From Astrocystis sublimbata (taxonomy: Eukaryota > Ascomycota > Sordariomycetes > Xylariales > Xylariaceae), in contig JAJNNY010000009.1 in assembly GCA_022453515.1 (NCBI GenBank), positions 913,735-977,734 on the forward strand: 64,000 bases of DNA, written 5' to 3'. A program made the position numbers and the translations under genes. Below are positions 46,596-56,636 of the stretch, in pieces. Positions within the stretch are counted from its first letter, which is position 1; every line of letters starts with the position of its first letter. The notes beneath the pieces are model-generated. The model was not told where the DNA came from. It did not search any database and saw only the letters and a program-made list of their open reading frames with translations.

Positions 46596-48866
46596 TCATG
46601 AAGACGAGTCGCTGCTCGACTGCTCGTCCTCTGCGGTAGCTTCCGCTTTCTTCTGCTTCTCCGACGGTCCCCAAGCTGTGACCGACTCGCAGCCCGTCGG
46701 GACCCTGCACTGTTCCCTGGCGTCGCATGTCTTCCATAGCACTTCCCGCACTTCCTCAAACACCTCACTGACCGCGTCCATGGCCCATATGACATCTAAA
46801 TGTTCGTACTCGGGAATGACTTTGCTGTGAACCACCTTCACGTGCGGCTCTCTGCCTCGGTCGAATCGGCGGAGAAGCCTATCTCCGTTGACGAGGTCGT
46901 CGTTCCCAGCAACCCATAGAGCGAACGGAGGAACCTGCTCGTTGTACCACGCAGACGAACCCTTGGTTTTGCGACTTGGCTGTTCTACCGTCGACTTGCC
47001 TACCAGACCGGAATCTTTCCGGGGATGAGGTAGAGTTGGAGCATGGGCTAGAGGGCCATCTGTCGCGCCCTCCGAGATATCCTCCCTTTCCTCGGAGCGC
47101 CATTCCTCCTTGGTGGACAAGATGCATTTATGTTTCGCAAAACACTCTCTCCCGAGCCACCAGCGCATGGATTCGGCGCTCACGTAAACCGGTGCGAACT
47201 GAAACATACGGTCCCTCAGCCCGCGATCCCAACGAGCGTCCGTCCAGTCAAAGAGAAAGGAGAAGACCTTGTATCCGAGCCAGCCGTATATACGGGGATT
47301 GAGGATCGAATGCATGACCATCATGATTGGGATAAAGGCGTGAATACCGAACATGAGGCGGAAGAGGCCAGGGGATATGACCCGCATGAACTTGAAGTAC
47401 ATCTTTCCAATTAATGGGCCTGCATAGGCGGCTGGTGCAAGCGCGCAGAACACGGTGAGCTTTTCACCCAACTCGGGGCGTTGTTCCTTGGCGAGAGCCA
47501 CAAAGGTTTCTGTCGTGCCCTGCGAGTGTGCAACCAGTCCGAGCTTCTCGAACCCGGTCTCGTATAGGACTCGCGACGTGAGCGCTGACAGGTCGAAGAT
47601 GCCCATCTGCCGAATGTTCCAACACCACATGCGCGGGTCCTGGTATTCTAAGAGCACGTGCTTCGGTTTGAAGCCGCACCTGTTGTTGCCCAGCCAGACA
47701 TCATATCCGGACTTGCAGAGATAGAAGGCCAACGAGTCGTCATCGTTGACACAGTACGCGCCAGCGCTTTGGAGAAGTCCGTGCATCAGCAGGACGGGGA
47801 ACTTGCGTTTCTGGCTTGGATCCTTCAGCCGTTTCGGGGAGCTGCCGGTGAAGGGATCCGGACCCCGATGTGCTCTGTCGGCCTCGCTTAATTTTGTACA
47901 CTCTCTCGGGTCGTAAACGTGCCACAAATCGATTATAAAGCCGTCTTCTGTCTGTACCTCGATCTCCTCCACGTCTAACCCCACACGACGCGCATAGTAC
48001 CCGACGTCGCAAATGATGGGGTCCGGCCCCCCTTCTGTCGGAGTGAAACCATCGTTGCTCAATGGACACTCCTGGCCATCATTGCCATCGCCGAATGATT
48101 TTCTCCTTTTCCATAATCTCTCCTGTTCTTTTCGCACGCTGCTGCGCCGGGCTTCCTCTTCGTGCAGCGGTCTCGCATGGTCGGGATTGCGACACATCAG
48201 CCGTTGCAGAGTCCTCCAGCATATCGAGGGAATCTGTGTGAACAGAGAGCCTAGCACTATAACACCCAAGAACGCCGCGCTAAGGAAGAAGGAAGAAAAT
48301 CTGAAAAACCAACATTGTAAATCGCGAAGCAAGGTGGGAGGGCCGTATAAGGGGAGCGGCGGGAAGAGTGGGTTTGTATGGGATGGCGGCATGGATATCT
48401 GCGAGTCGCCGACCGGCTTCTCGGTAGCGTCGGCATTTTTACGGACGTGGAGTTTGGAGGGGAGCTTGGACGTTGAACATTCCTCTTCGCGCAGCACATG
48501 GGACGCTGCCTCTTCTTTTTCTTTGCTCTGGTGGCTTTCGGCATCGGCATCGGCATCGGCATCCTTCTCCCGTGCGCTGTCGAACTCATCTCGCAGCACG
48601 TTGAGTTTGTAGGCCTCTTGTAGAGGGACGGCGGGCAGGCGGTTCCCGTCGGCAGTCACAATGACGGCATCTTCGGCTGTGACGAATTGCGCCTCGACAG
48701 CGACCGAGTCGAGGGCTGCGGCAGAGTCGTCGGGTTTCAGGTAAGAAAGCTTCTCGGACTGGCTGGCGAAAGCGGCGGCGGCAGCGGCACTGCTCGAAGA
48801 AGAAGGCGTCTCGTTGGGTGAAGGCGATGCGGCTTGTGGCCCATCGTCGTTGGTGGCCTGTCGCAT
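46596..48866 (-). CDS. membrane-anchored sterol-esterase-type lipase
   Basis: This 756-residue intronless protein belongs to the acid-lipase/sterol-esterase family (yeast Yeh1, Yeh2 and Tgl1), which hydrolyses steryl esters at lipid droplets or the plasma membrane. The N-terminal 180 residues are low-complexity, acidic and Ser/Ala-rich, with an (Asp-Ala)n run. A hydrophobic segment near residues 190-220 (FFLSAAFLGVIVLGSLF) is a likely membrane anchor. The associated N-lobe motif EEIEVQTEDGFIIDLWHVY precedes the hydrolase core. VLLMHGLLQSAG forms the oxyanion loop, and AHSQGTTE carries nucleophile Ser448. GYDVWLGNNRCG is family-typical. The acid lies in AGNDDLVNGD and the histidine in EYEHLDVIWAMD. 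A Ser-rich insert sits at about 590-640. The tail is Lys/Glu/Ser-rich. Confidence 0.92.
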   Translation of the reverse strand: MRQATNDDGPQAASPSPNETPSSSSSAAAAAAFASQSEKLSYLKPDDSAAALDSVAVEAQFVTAEDAVIVTADGNRLPAVPLQEAYKLNVLRDEFDSAREKDADADADAESHQSKEKEEAASHVLREEECSTSKLPSKLHVRKNADATEKPVGDSQISMPPSHTNPLFPPLPLYGPPTLLRDLQCWFFRFSSFFLSAAFLGVIVLGSLFTQIPSICWRTLQRLMCRNPDHARPLHEEEARRSSVRKEQERLWKRRKSFGDGNDGQECPLSNDGFTPTEGGPDPIICDVGYYARRVGLDVEEIEVQTEDGFIIDLWHVYDPRECTKLSEADRAHRGPDPFTGSSPKRLKDPSQKRKFPVLLMHGLLQSAGAYCVNDDDSLAFYLCKSGYDVWLGNNRCGFKPKHVLLEYQDPRMWCWNIRQMGIFDLSALTSRVLYETGFEKLGLVAHSQGTTETFVALAKEQRPELGEKLTVFCALAPAAYAGPLIGKMYFKFMRVISPGLFRLMFGIHAFIPIMMVMHSILNPRIYGWLGYKVFSFLFDWTDARWDRGLRDRMFQFAPVYVSAESMRWWLGRECFAKHKCILSTKEEWRSEEREDISEGATDGPLAHAPTLPHPRKDSGLVGKSTVEQPSRKTKGSSAWYNEQVPPFALWVAGNDDLVNGDRLLRRFDRGREPHVKVVHSKVIPEYEHLDVIWAMDAVSEVFEEVREVLWKTCDAREQCRVPTGCESVTAWGPSEKQKKAEATAEDEQSSSDSSS

Positions 48867-49829
48867 CGCGTTCCGGTCTGCTTTGTGATATGTTGCGGCG
48901 TGTCCATGTGCAGGTCAAATGTCGATGCACGGTCGCAATTCTGAGTATAAACACGGATAGACCAAAAAAAACAGGACGTCGATGTGGTTGGTGAATTGGA
49001 CTTAAGTCAAGTCGTCGGGAACGCCACTCCAACATGTGATGCAGCAGACGCAATGCGCAGGAGGGTTCTCTCCAGACTCCGAAGACGGGGCATGTGATTA
49101 TGTGCATGCGAATCGCGTCATGACAGACGATGGTACAGTTTTAGTTGGGACGGATGAATCTTGGATCCTGCTTTGGCGTTGCGGCACTCCTGATTCCCCC
49201 CCTGCGCCAATGCGACAAATTACAATAATTCGATTAGCCAAATTGGGCTGCCGGGTCCGGTTCTTGCCACAGCAAGTGGCATGCGATGGGATGGACAAAG
49301 TAAAATTAAAAGCTCGGAAACTACATATCTGCTAGCGAACAAGGTCGCTTTGGAATACGTCACACATCTCAACTCAGAGGCGTCGCGAGCCCCATTCTCG
49401 CCATTCTCTACTGCTGACTGCGCTTGTTGCTTGTTGTAGGTTGGTCCGGGTGGCAGGTGGGGCGACCGATTCCTGTGCCAAGGTCGACATGTGAAGATCC
49501 CCTTCTGATAGGAGCCCCCTAGGGGGTAGCACATGTATCTAGGTAGATAGACAGCACAATAGGCTTAGCTAGGCCTGATTTATAACCTTCACAATAAAGT
49601 GAGTTTGTAACAGAATCCAATTATGACTTTAAGTGGTTCAAGAGTTTATAGCACAAACAATCTTAAACAGTATATTAATAAACATAAGGCTAATAAAGAT
49701 ATATAACAGTGTAAATACCACAATACAAGACAAATTCAACTTGAGCTATAATTCAAGTAGGAAGAAGCTCAATATATGAGCCAAACACTCTTGTGTACAT
49801 GACATAGATTTCAACCACAACCTGTTATC
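48867..49829. other. intergenic; edge of the gene-rich segment
   Basis: No gene is recognised. To about 49500 the composition is normal; beyond that it becomes AT-rich. A TATCTAGGTAGATA motif lies at 49533-49546. Confidence 0.5.
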
Positions 49830-50462
49830 TTAATCATACACTCGATCACGAAGAATAACGTTCAATGGACCGGGAGATCCTGTGAAATAGTCATTCATTT
49901 CAGTGAAGACCTTTGTACCAGTCTCCCCTGGAGAAAATTCAAAGTCGAAGCTGTTCACAAGCATTGCTGCAGCAATTCGAATCTCCAATAAACCAAGATT
50001 CTTGCCTAGACAAGACATTCGGCCCTAAAATTTAAATATAATTAGTTCTGTGCTTTGGATACTGGATGGCTAAATACTTGCCTATAGACCATGGCACAAA
50101 TGCATCTTTATTGATAATTAACTCAGGCTTGCTAGTGAACCTTTCAGGAATCCACTTGTCTGGGCTGACAAAACAAGTCTCACCTAAGCGCGCATTATTA
50201 ATAAATCCGTATTCAAGTTGAAGGATGCAATGAACGATCTCAAAAGCCACCAACCTCTGTGTAAACTATACTGGGGGGTGACCAGAACAGTATTGGGCGG
50301 GATGAAATGACCGCCGAATGTCATTCCTTCCGCTGGGGGCTCACGGAGGCCAGCAGAAGGCACAGGGGGATACATCCTCATTGTTTCGTATATACATGCA
50401 TTAAGATGAGGCAAGTTCTGCAAGGCTTTATAATCACGAATGTTGACCTGTGCCATTTCATA

Positions 50463-50473
50463 TCGAAGTAACT

Positions 50474-50476
<3 letters not shown>
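50463..50476. repeat. target-site duplication, 3' side of the LINE
   Basis: TCGAAGTAACTGTA is identical to the 14 bases at 52976-52989. It lies in P450 coding sequence and abuts the (TAA)n tail of the LINE. Confidence 0.92.

Positions 50477-50541
<65 letters not shown>
50477..50541. repeat. (TAA)n tail of the LINE
   Basis: About 21 uninterrupted ATT units on plus (TAA on minus) form the 3' end of the LINE next to the target-site duplication. Confidence 0.95.
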
Positions 50542-50542
<1 letters not shown>

Positions 50543-52107
50543 TTAACGCCTGGGAAAGGCCTATGAAATAGGGTAGTAATCAGTTAAGGTTCCTTTCCGA
50601 AGCCTCCCATAGGGCATAGGGGCGTGTCTGGCTATAAGAGCAGCTCCTATATTAGATAAATCTAGCTAATAGGCGCTGTGGTGTTCTCGTAGGGGGTCCC
50701 TTCCTCTGGTTAAAGGGCGCGCTTATGTACTAATATATATTGAAATTAAGCAAAAAAAGCTAGCTGTAGGCCTTGATCGCTACCCCGAGGGTATAGAGTA
50801 GTATTTGCTATACTATACCCAGAGATACTATAGGTAAATAAAAGGAATAATAAAAAAATAAAAAAAATAAAACAGATAAGCTAAATTTTATGCTAATTCT
50901 AAAAACTTTTAGGCGTATATATCGCGTGCTTAATCTGTTATTTTACCGCCTATCCCGTAATAGCGTAAGGGTTATGTAGATCCTTGTATACCTTTGTTAA
51001 GCGGATAAATATTTTAAACGCTTTTAGGCGTATTATTAATTTTTCGAGGTATTCCCGCTAGTTTGTTAGCGAGGCGGGCCGTTTCCAAGGCCTTTCTGGC
51101 TATTTTTAGAAATACTGCCGTACCTGGCGGTAGTATATAAAGTACTCCGGTGTAGCGGTATAGCCGTAGGGGTATTTAAGCTTTGTATTTACGTAGTAAA
51201 AGCGGCGATAGTACTATATAAAGTTTTTATACTTAGTCTATACGGCTAGCTATCGGTATAGTTCTTACTGGGTAAGTACCTGGAGCTTTAGTAGATATAA
51301 GATCTTATATTTAAGTTTTTAGTAGCGGTAGTATACCGAAAGGTTTTTAGTTTATTGTTTTTATAAAGTTTTTTAAGCTTTATTTAAGGTTTTAAGCGTT
51401 TTTATATATAATCTATATATTATAAGCTATAAATCCCGGTTAAAAGCTATATTAGTTTTATTTTTAGCAAGCTTATTTACTTTTTTATTCTTTTTAACGC
51501 TATAGTACCCTAGGTACTATTTAATATATACGTTTTAATATATTTTTATAATTTTTTAGAAACAGAGATATATATTCTATACCAAGATAGGGGCATTTTT
51601 ATATAAGTACTAGATTATTTTTGTATTATTAAGGCATACTTAGATCTTGTTTTTAGAAACTTTGTACTATATCCAGAAAACGCGCTAGAGGCTTTTAAAT
51701 GTTTTAACAGTTTCGCTATTAAAATTAATAAAGGGAGACGGTAGTTTTTTAACGTTACTAGCGATCTTTTTGTCCTGTTGGTAGATATTATAGCTATAGC
51801 TTACGCGCTGTTTTTTTTCCGAGCCGTCCGTATAAATTACTATATCGGTATCGGGTAAAGTTTTAAGCTATTCTTAGAAGCGCTTCGCTACTGTTTTTTT
51901 CGTAAAGTCGCTAGTAGGATTTTTACGAGACCCCGCTTAATAACGGGGGGCGATTAGCCGGGGTTTGGGTATTTTAGAGAGGAGTACTATTACTATTTAT
52001 ACTTTGGATATAAGACGCTTTTTGTTTTTTGTGTTCGGCCCCCTTTTCGTATAAGCCGCCTATTGCCGTGTAGCGAGGGGATACTTGCTGTCTACTGTAC
52101 GTAGACG

Positions 52108-52975
52108 CTAGGCCTGCCTATAAAGGGCCTGTTCGAGTGTAACCTCGGCTGTTAGTAGTTCCGCGTTTTTTATTACAACCCTGTTAGGGGTTGTGCGCCA
52201 GACTAGTAGCGTTGCCCTGCCCCCTACCGTAAGTGCTTTATCTATTTTTTCGATAAAGCGGCCAACTCTAGTTCTGACCTCCGAGAAATCGTTCGCTGCT
52301 GCCCGTGCCCGCGGCTTTGTGCGCCCGGTATACCACGCTTCGCTCCCATATAGGGCTGTAGGGATTACGCACGTGATGACCGCCTTCCGTATCATATCCG
52401 CTGGCGGGCCGTATTTGGTGTTGACGAGGTGCTTGAGGTGCCAGGCTAGCTTCAGGGCCTTGCTCGTGCGCTCGTTGACATGCCGCTTAAAGGTGAGCTT
52501 GCGGTCAAACCAGACCCCTAGCCAGCGTAGGGCCGGGGCCTCTACGCTTTGTGCTAGAAGGGGTACCGGCTCCACTCGGAGCCGTCCAGGAATCTCTAGC
52601 GGCGGGTTGGCTGTTGTTGAGCCGCGCGTAATATGGATCACCTCGCATTTCTCTAGGGCGAAATACACCTTGTTTTCGTCTCCCCAAGCTATTATTTGAG
52701 CAATATCGCTTTTGAGAAGCTCGGTGTTTTCTTTAGCCGATTTCGAGACTTGGTAGAAGCCAATGTCATCAGCATATCCGAAGCGCCTCTCTGTATCCAG
52801 CTTGAGGAGCTCTGCGAGGTATAGCATATATAGCACTGGGGAAAGGGGGGAGCCCTGCGGCGTGCCACATGCCACTGCATAGTCCGGTGTAGTAGATCTC
52901 CCGAGGCGCACCCTTACTGCCCTATCGCACAGGAAGGAGTCGATCAGGCGTAGGAGGGGGAGCGACCAGCCCTGC
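52108..52975 (-). CDS. LINE reverse transcriptase fragment
   Basis: This is an open fragment of about 289 codons encoding the palm and thumb of a non-LTR reverse transcriptase. It contains CGTPQGSPLSPVLYMLYLAE, the catalytic GYADDIGFY, a thumb with WLGVWFDRKLTFKRHV and the downstream ALYGSEAWY block. All are normal for fungal Tad-like elements. The N-terminal endonuclease and fingers are missing because the element is truncated. The apparent open frame continues past 52975 into the target-site duplication and P450 sequence up to 53004, so the Met there is accidental. It is not expected to be functional alone. Confidence 0.88.
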
Positions 52976-52989
52976 TCGAAGTAACTGTA
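52976..52989. repeat. target-site duplication, 5' side of the LINE
   Basis: TCGAAGTAACTGTA is the second copy of the 14-bp duplication. Beyond it, at 52990, the P450 coding sequence continues. Confidence 0.92.
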
Positions 52990-54679
52990 CGTGTGCTGGG
53001 TCAAATATGAGATGTCTAATCATGAAGGCAACAGCCATTCTAACCGGATCACTATTACACCGTGAAGCAGTCAGTGTTGTTGGAGTAAACAAAATGGGAA
53101 GGGAACCAAGAGGTAGAGTTCAATGGCTCTAAGGTTAAGATATCCATACTTACAATCCGGCGGCCATGACGACAACAAATTCGCCTAGCAGGAGGTTCCA
53201 GTTCTTTTCAACACCTCCGTTCTCAAGAGCGTCGCTAACTACGTATCCCATCAGAGTATGACGAGTCTCTGGATTGCTCTTATTTGGGCAACATGATCAG
53301 CTTTAAGCCTTTTTGGAAGTCGTTGGAAAGCAGGTTTTGAACAAGCATTGTTATGAGAAGGGGGAGGCATTGAACCTTGGACATGAGACAGTTTTCCGCT
53401 GGAATATCAAAAAGAATGGGTGTTATTACCTTGATATTTTTATCCAGCTCTTCGTGCGCCCAATCCATAAACTCCCGATATTGCTTCATCCGCTCAATAT
53501 AAGGAATTCCCATGAATAGGTGCTTGACCCATGGGGCGAAGTTGAGACACCCAAGTTTTGCGTAAGCAATATGCCAAAGGTCCAGGATTGGGTGGTGATG
53601 GTTTGTCAAGGAGTCAAACTCAAGATTAAGACCGATGTGACCCATGACGTCGAACGAAAAGAACTCGATATAATCAGATATATTCACGCTCTTGTCGATA
53701 TTCGCCCTCAATTCCCGTATCAGTCTGTCTGCAAACCCATAAACAGGCTCTTCAACTAATTGAAGGGCTAGAATCGATCATTAGCACTTAGCAGTGTGTG
53801 CGAAATCTTGGCGGTCACCAACCTTTATTACTCAATGCCGGGGTCCAAACCTTGCGTCTGTGTGCGTGTACCTCCGGATTCCGTGTGCTGTCAATGGAAA
53901 CTGTTGGGTGCATAATGTTATAATAGACAGCCCTGCCACACCTAGAATCAGGCCCGTGAACAGTTGCATACGCAGAGTACCCAAATAGTGTGACTTCATT
54001 GGGACCTTCAAGTGACTGGAGCATTAGCCTACAGTCTGTGAACTCAAATCGATGTCGAAATCGTGACATGTATGGAGGGAAATCGCGAAAAGCAACTGCA
54101 TTGGACTTCCAATTTCAGATCCAATAAGTCCGCACTGGAAATACGAACACGCTGGAAGAGGCTAAATTTCGTAGTTTCAGATAATTCTGACCAGAGGGTT
54201 AGGCCAGCGAGTGCCATTGAATGTACTCGATTGGAAGAGCATATGAATATGGGATGTGGAGGAAACTCAACAATACCTGTTCGAACAATATCCCCATATT
54301 TCTTACGTAGGCTGTGAAGCAATGCGAAATTCTGCTCTTTTCGATCTACCACTCTCCATACATGGGGAATCTTCGACACAATCATGCTAAGAGGGCCCCG
54401 AATTGAACATAGAGGAGAATAGAAGACTCGGTATATGACGATGCTTGCAAATAACGCTATAGTGTAGAACCCCAACAAGATGCAGGCTTCAATGACTGCG
54501 CTACTAGCTGTCATGGATTGTTGGAGGGCATATTTGAGGTACGCAAGAAGGATTGTGACTATCAGGTGCGCCCGGGCAATATTAGCCGCTTGAAGGTCAA
54601 GCTCGCCATTAATGAAGTAGGACCAGTGAAGGAGAGGGCCAGTGATGCTCGCCAGCAGGAGCTGAGATGAGATAGGCAT

Positions 54680-55254
54680 GATGGGAGAGGAGAGTCTCTA
54701 AGCCAGGAAAATGTGAAGTTGAGAGATCTGGGCAGAAGGCTTGTCGACAGTGAAACTGCTTATTTGCGAGTGAGGCAACACAGAGTTCAAGCAGATGAGT
54801 CCATGAGTAAGGAGGGTTATAGTGCGTAGCGGATCGAGTATGGTATTATTTTTAGGAGCAAAAATGGAGAGGCAGCAGTGACTGCTCTTCTGTATGCACG
54901 TAGATTTGAATGCTGTCACTCAAGAACTCCCCCTAGGCCATGATTAGGTAGGATTAGGCAAGGTGTTATTCCGTGAGAATTTGTCAAGAGTATGCATCTA
55001 CAGTTCCATGTACCCTATAAGTCCATGTACATGGATGAAATTACTCGGTAAGCAAAGGCTTCAGTATCCTTCGGCTTGACCTGCCTATTTCACATGATGG
55101 AACTATCGAAATCATGCGGGTATGTGGCGAGTTGATACAGCTGGACGAGGTCTACAAATAAGCCACCGAAGGTCACAAATTTACCAGCATCGGTATCACA
55201 AACAGTCATTTCTTTCCCTTCTAAGACTACCACTACCACCAACGCTGTTCCAAC
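54680..55254. promoter_or_regulatory. divergent promoter region between P450 and methyltransferase
   Basis: These 575 bases separate two divergently oriented start codons and must have contained both promoters. The short frames inside are not convincing. A TTAGGTAGGATTAGG motif lies near 54942. No specific binding site was recognised. Confidence 0.5.
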
Positions 55255-56081
55255 ATGCCATCCGAGCCAGAGTACGTTTTCACTCGGGACTACATTGACA
55301 ACAATCGGTGAGAACATCTGCTTGATCAGCAACATCCACTGTTCCAACTAACGCCAACAATACTACCAGAATCAATCTTCAGCACTATCAATGGGTCGAA
55401 CTATTTGGCTACCACCTGCATCCCGTCATCCCACAGAGCGGAGAGCACCTTCGCATCGCAGATGTTGCAACGGGAACAGGGTGAGCCATGACAACATACA
55501 GTGGAAAAGCAAGGCTCTAACTAAATTTAGCATCTGGCTTACGGATATGAGTGCCCGTGTGCCAGCCACGATACAGCTTGAAGGGCTGGACATCTCGATC
55601 GACGCGACGCCACCGGCCGAATGGCTGCCTCACAACATAACCTTCCGCATATGGGATGTGAAGCAGGCTGTACCTGAAGACTTGGTCGAAAAATACGACA
55701 TTGTTCACATCCGCCTGCTTGCCTTCGTCCTTCGGGACGATGACATTCCGGTAGTACTGCAGAATGTGACGAAGCTGATCAGTAAGTTTGTTGGTGTTGC
55801 CTGCGGCTTTCTCTCAGCTGCGCCAGTTGGTCCCACACCACCCAACGGAAAGCAACAACCCGCATCCAAGGTGGAGAATTGAGCTGATAGACAGCCACTA
55901 GAGCCAGGGGGATTTCTGCAGTGGGCCGAGCCCGACATGAGGTCCTTTCGCATTGAGAAAACACGTCCGGAAGTCTGTGTTGATGCCCTCGAGCGCCTCA
56001 TGGTTGTATCGCAGGGCCAAGACTCTCGACTCAAACCAACATGGGTCCCGCAGCTTCCCACTGTGTTCTCAACTGTCGCAG
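55255..56081 (+). pseudogene. LaeA-like SAM-dependent methyltransferase, 3'-truncated
   Basis: This fits the fungal SAM methyltransferase group that includes LaeA-like and gliotoxin-cluster-type enzymes. Exons are 55255-55307, 55370-55480, 55531-55781 and 55902-56081, all in phase. The protein begins MPSEPEYVFTRDYIDN. Motif I is ADVATGTGIW, completed across the second intron. Then come RIWDVKQAVPEDL, YDIVHIRLL and the post-core KPGGFLQWAEPD. About 197 residues remain of a usual 270-300. At 56081-56083 a GT donor (gtttgt) is followed within 20 bases by AT-rich repeat sequence, and no continuing exon is seen up to the window end. If the donor is ignored the frame runs to a stop at 56197 with unrelated residues. 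The loss of the C-terminal part makes it a probable pseudogene. It is divergent to the dead P450. Confidence 0.8.
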
Positions 56082-56099
56082 GTTTGTGTAACGTCGCTC

Positions 56100-56264
56100 C
56101 CCCCCAAATGGGCCGCTTTTTACATACGAAATTAGCTTTTTTGGCCTATAATAACTTAACAGATAAAAATAGTAAAAATAAAATACTTTTATATTAAAAC
56201 TAGCTAAAAAGTATGTATTTAAAAGAAAATAAAGAATTAAATATATAAAATTGTTTATACATAT
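56100..56264. other. AT-rich repeat sequence at the methyltransferase break
   Basis: Immediately after the lost exon the sequence passes through CCCCCCCAAATGGGCCGC into more than 75 percent AT. No coding potential is seen. It may be the end of a DNA transposon or a degenerate repeat; the type cannot be told. Confidence 0.4.
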
Positions 56265-56636
56265 AAAATAGTATATGCAAAAAACCTATACTAAAAAACT
56301 ATAGCTATAAAACAAAAAGCTTTGAAGTTTTATGAAAATAAATATTATAATAAATTATAGAAAAATCCTAATAACTAAATAAAAAACACGCATATTAATT
56401 ATCCTATTTTTAATAAAGTTTTAAAAGGTTATGCTTATATACCATATAAATTTAATACTAATAACTAAATACTTTTAATAACTTTTTAAAAAAAAAACAA
56501 TTAATATAACAGTTGTTTTATTTAGTTATTAAGATTTTTCTATAATTTATTATAATATTTATTTTTATAAAACTTTAAAGCTTTTTGTTTTATAGCTATA
56601 GTTTTTTAGTATAGGTTTTTTACATATACTATTTTT
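56265..56636. repeat. foldback/MITE-like element with ~120-bp inverted repeats
   Basis: The left arm (about 56265-56386) and right arm (about 56515-56636) are reverse complements over about 120 bases with only a few mismatches, such as TATGC against TATGT and CTTTGAAG against CTTTAAAG. They enclose an AT-rich loop of about 128 bases. There is no open frame. Such structures fit a MITE or a foldback element. No clear target-site duplication was found at the arm ends. Confidence 0.75.

Larger units (their letters stand above)
50477..52975 (-). mobile_element. 5'-truncated LINE-type (non-LTR) retrotransposon
   Basis: The element lies on the minus strand, the same strand as the P450 it interrupts, and is 2499 bp. 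It starts abruptly inside the reverse transcriptase, at the segment for GWSLPLLRLIDSF. That is typical of 5' truncation during target-primed reverse transcription. It continues through the GTPQGSPLSP and FGYADD active-site motifs. An RNase H-like YTDGSE lies at about 51821-51836. The 3' end is a (TAA)n tract (50477-50541), as in I/Tad-type LINEs; clade assignment is tentative. It is framed by a perfect 14-bp target-site duplication. The reverse transcriptase part (52108-52975) is open and has balanced composition, while the part from about 50550 to 52030 is AT-rich and nearly free of CpA and TpG. Confidence 0.9.
49830..54679 (-). pseudogene. cytochrome P450 gene interrupted by a LINE
   Basis: This is a fungal microsomal P450 related to secondary-metabolism families, split by a retrotransposon. 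Reading on minus: exon 54679-54277 holds two N-terminal hydrophobic segments and ends KYGDIVRT. Exon 54005-53823 continues GPNEVTLFG and HAHRRKVWTPALS. Exon 53767-53430 continues ALQLVEEPVYGFADR. Further pieces run to about 53030-52976 (DPVRMAVAFMIRHLIFDP). The coding sequence resumes at 50476 with LLRYEMAQVN. Downstream are the K-helix ETMRMYPP (ExxR), PERF, PWSIG and the haem-ligand loop SCLGKNLGLLEIR. The stop is at 49830. The LINE occupies 50477-52975. The first intron is long (271 bases), and the junction at the haem loop has a possible GC donor and, as I read it, does not keep the frame. It is therefore probably a dead gene even apart from the insertion. Confidence 0.85.

Noticed and set aside
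41812..48866. Ligase, hydrolase and sterol-esterase genes as one metabolic cluster
   Set aside because: They share a strand but are separated by 0.8-1 kb gaps, have unrelated likely roles and lack a backbone enzyme or regulator.
52990..53004. Met-containing N terminus of the LINE reverse transcriptase frame
   Set aside because: This part is P450 sequence beyond the target-site duplication, joined to the transposon frame by chance.
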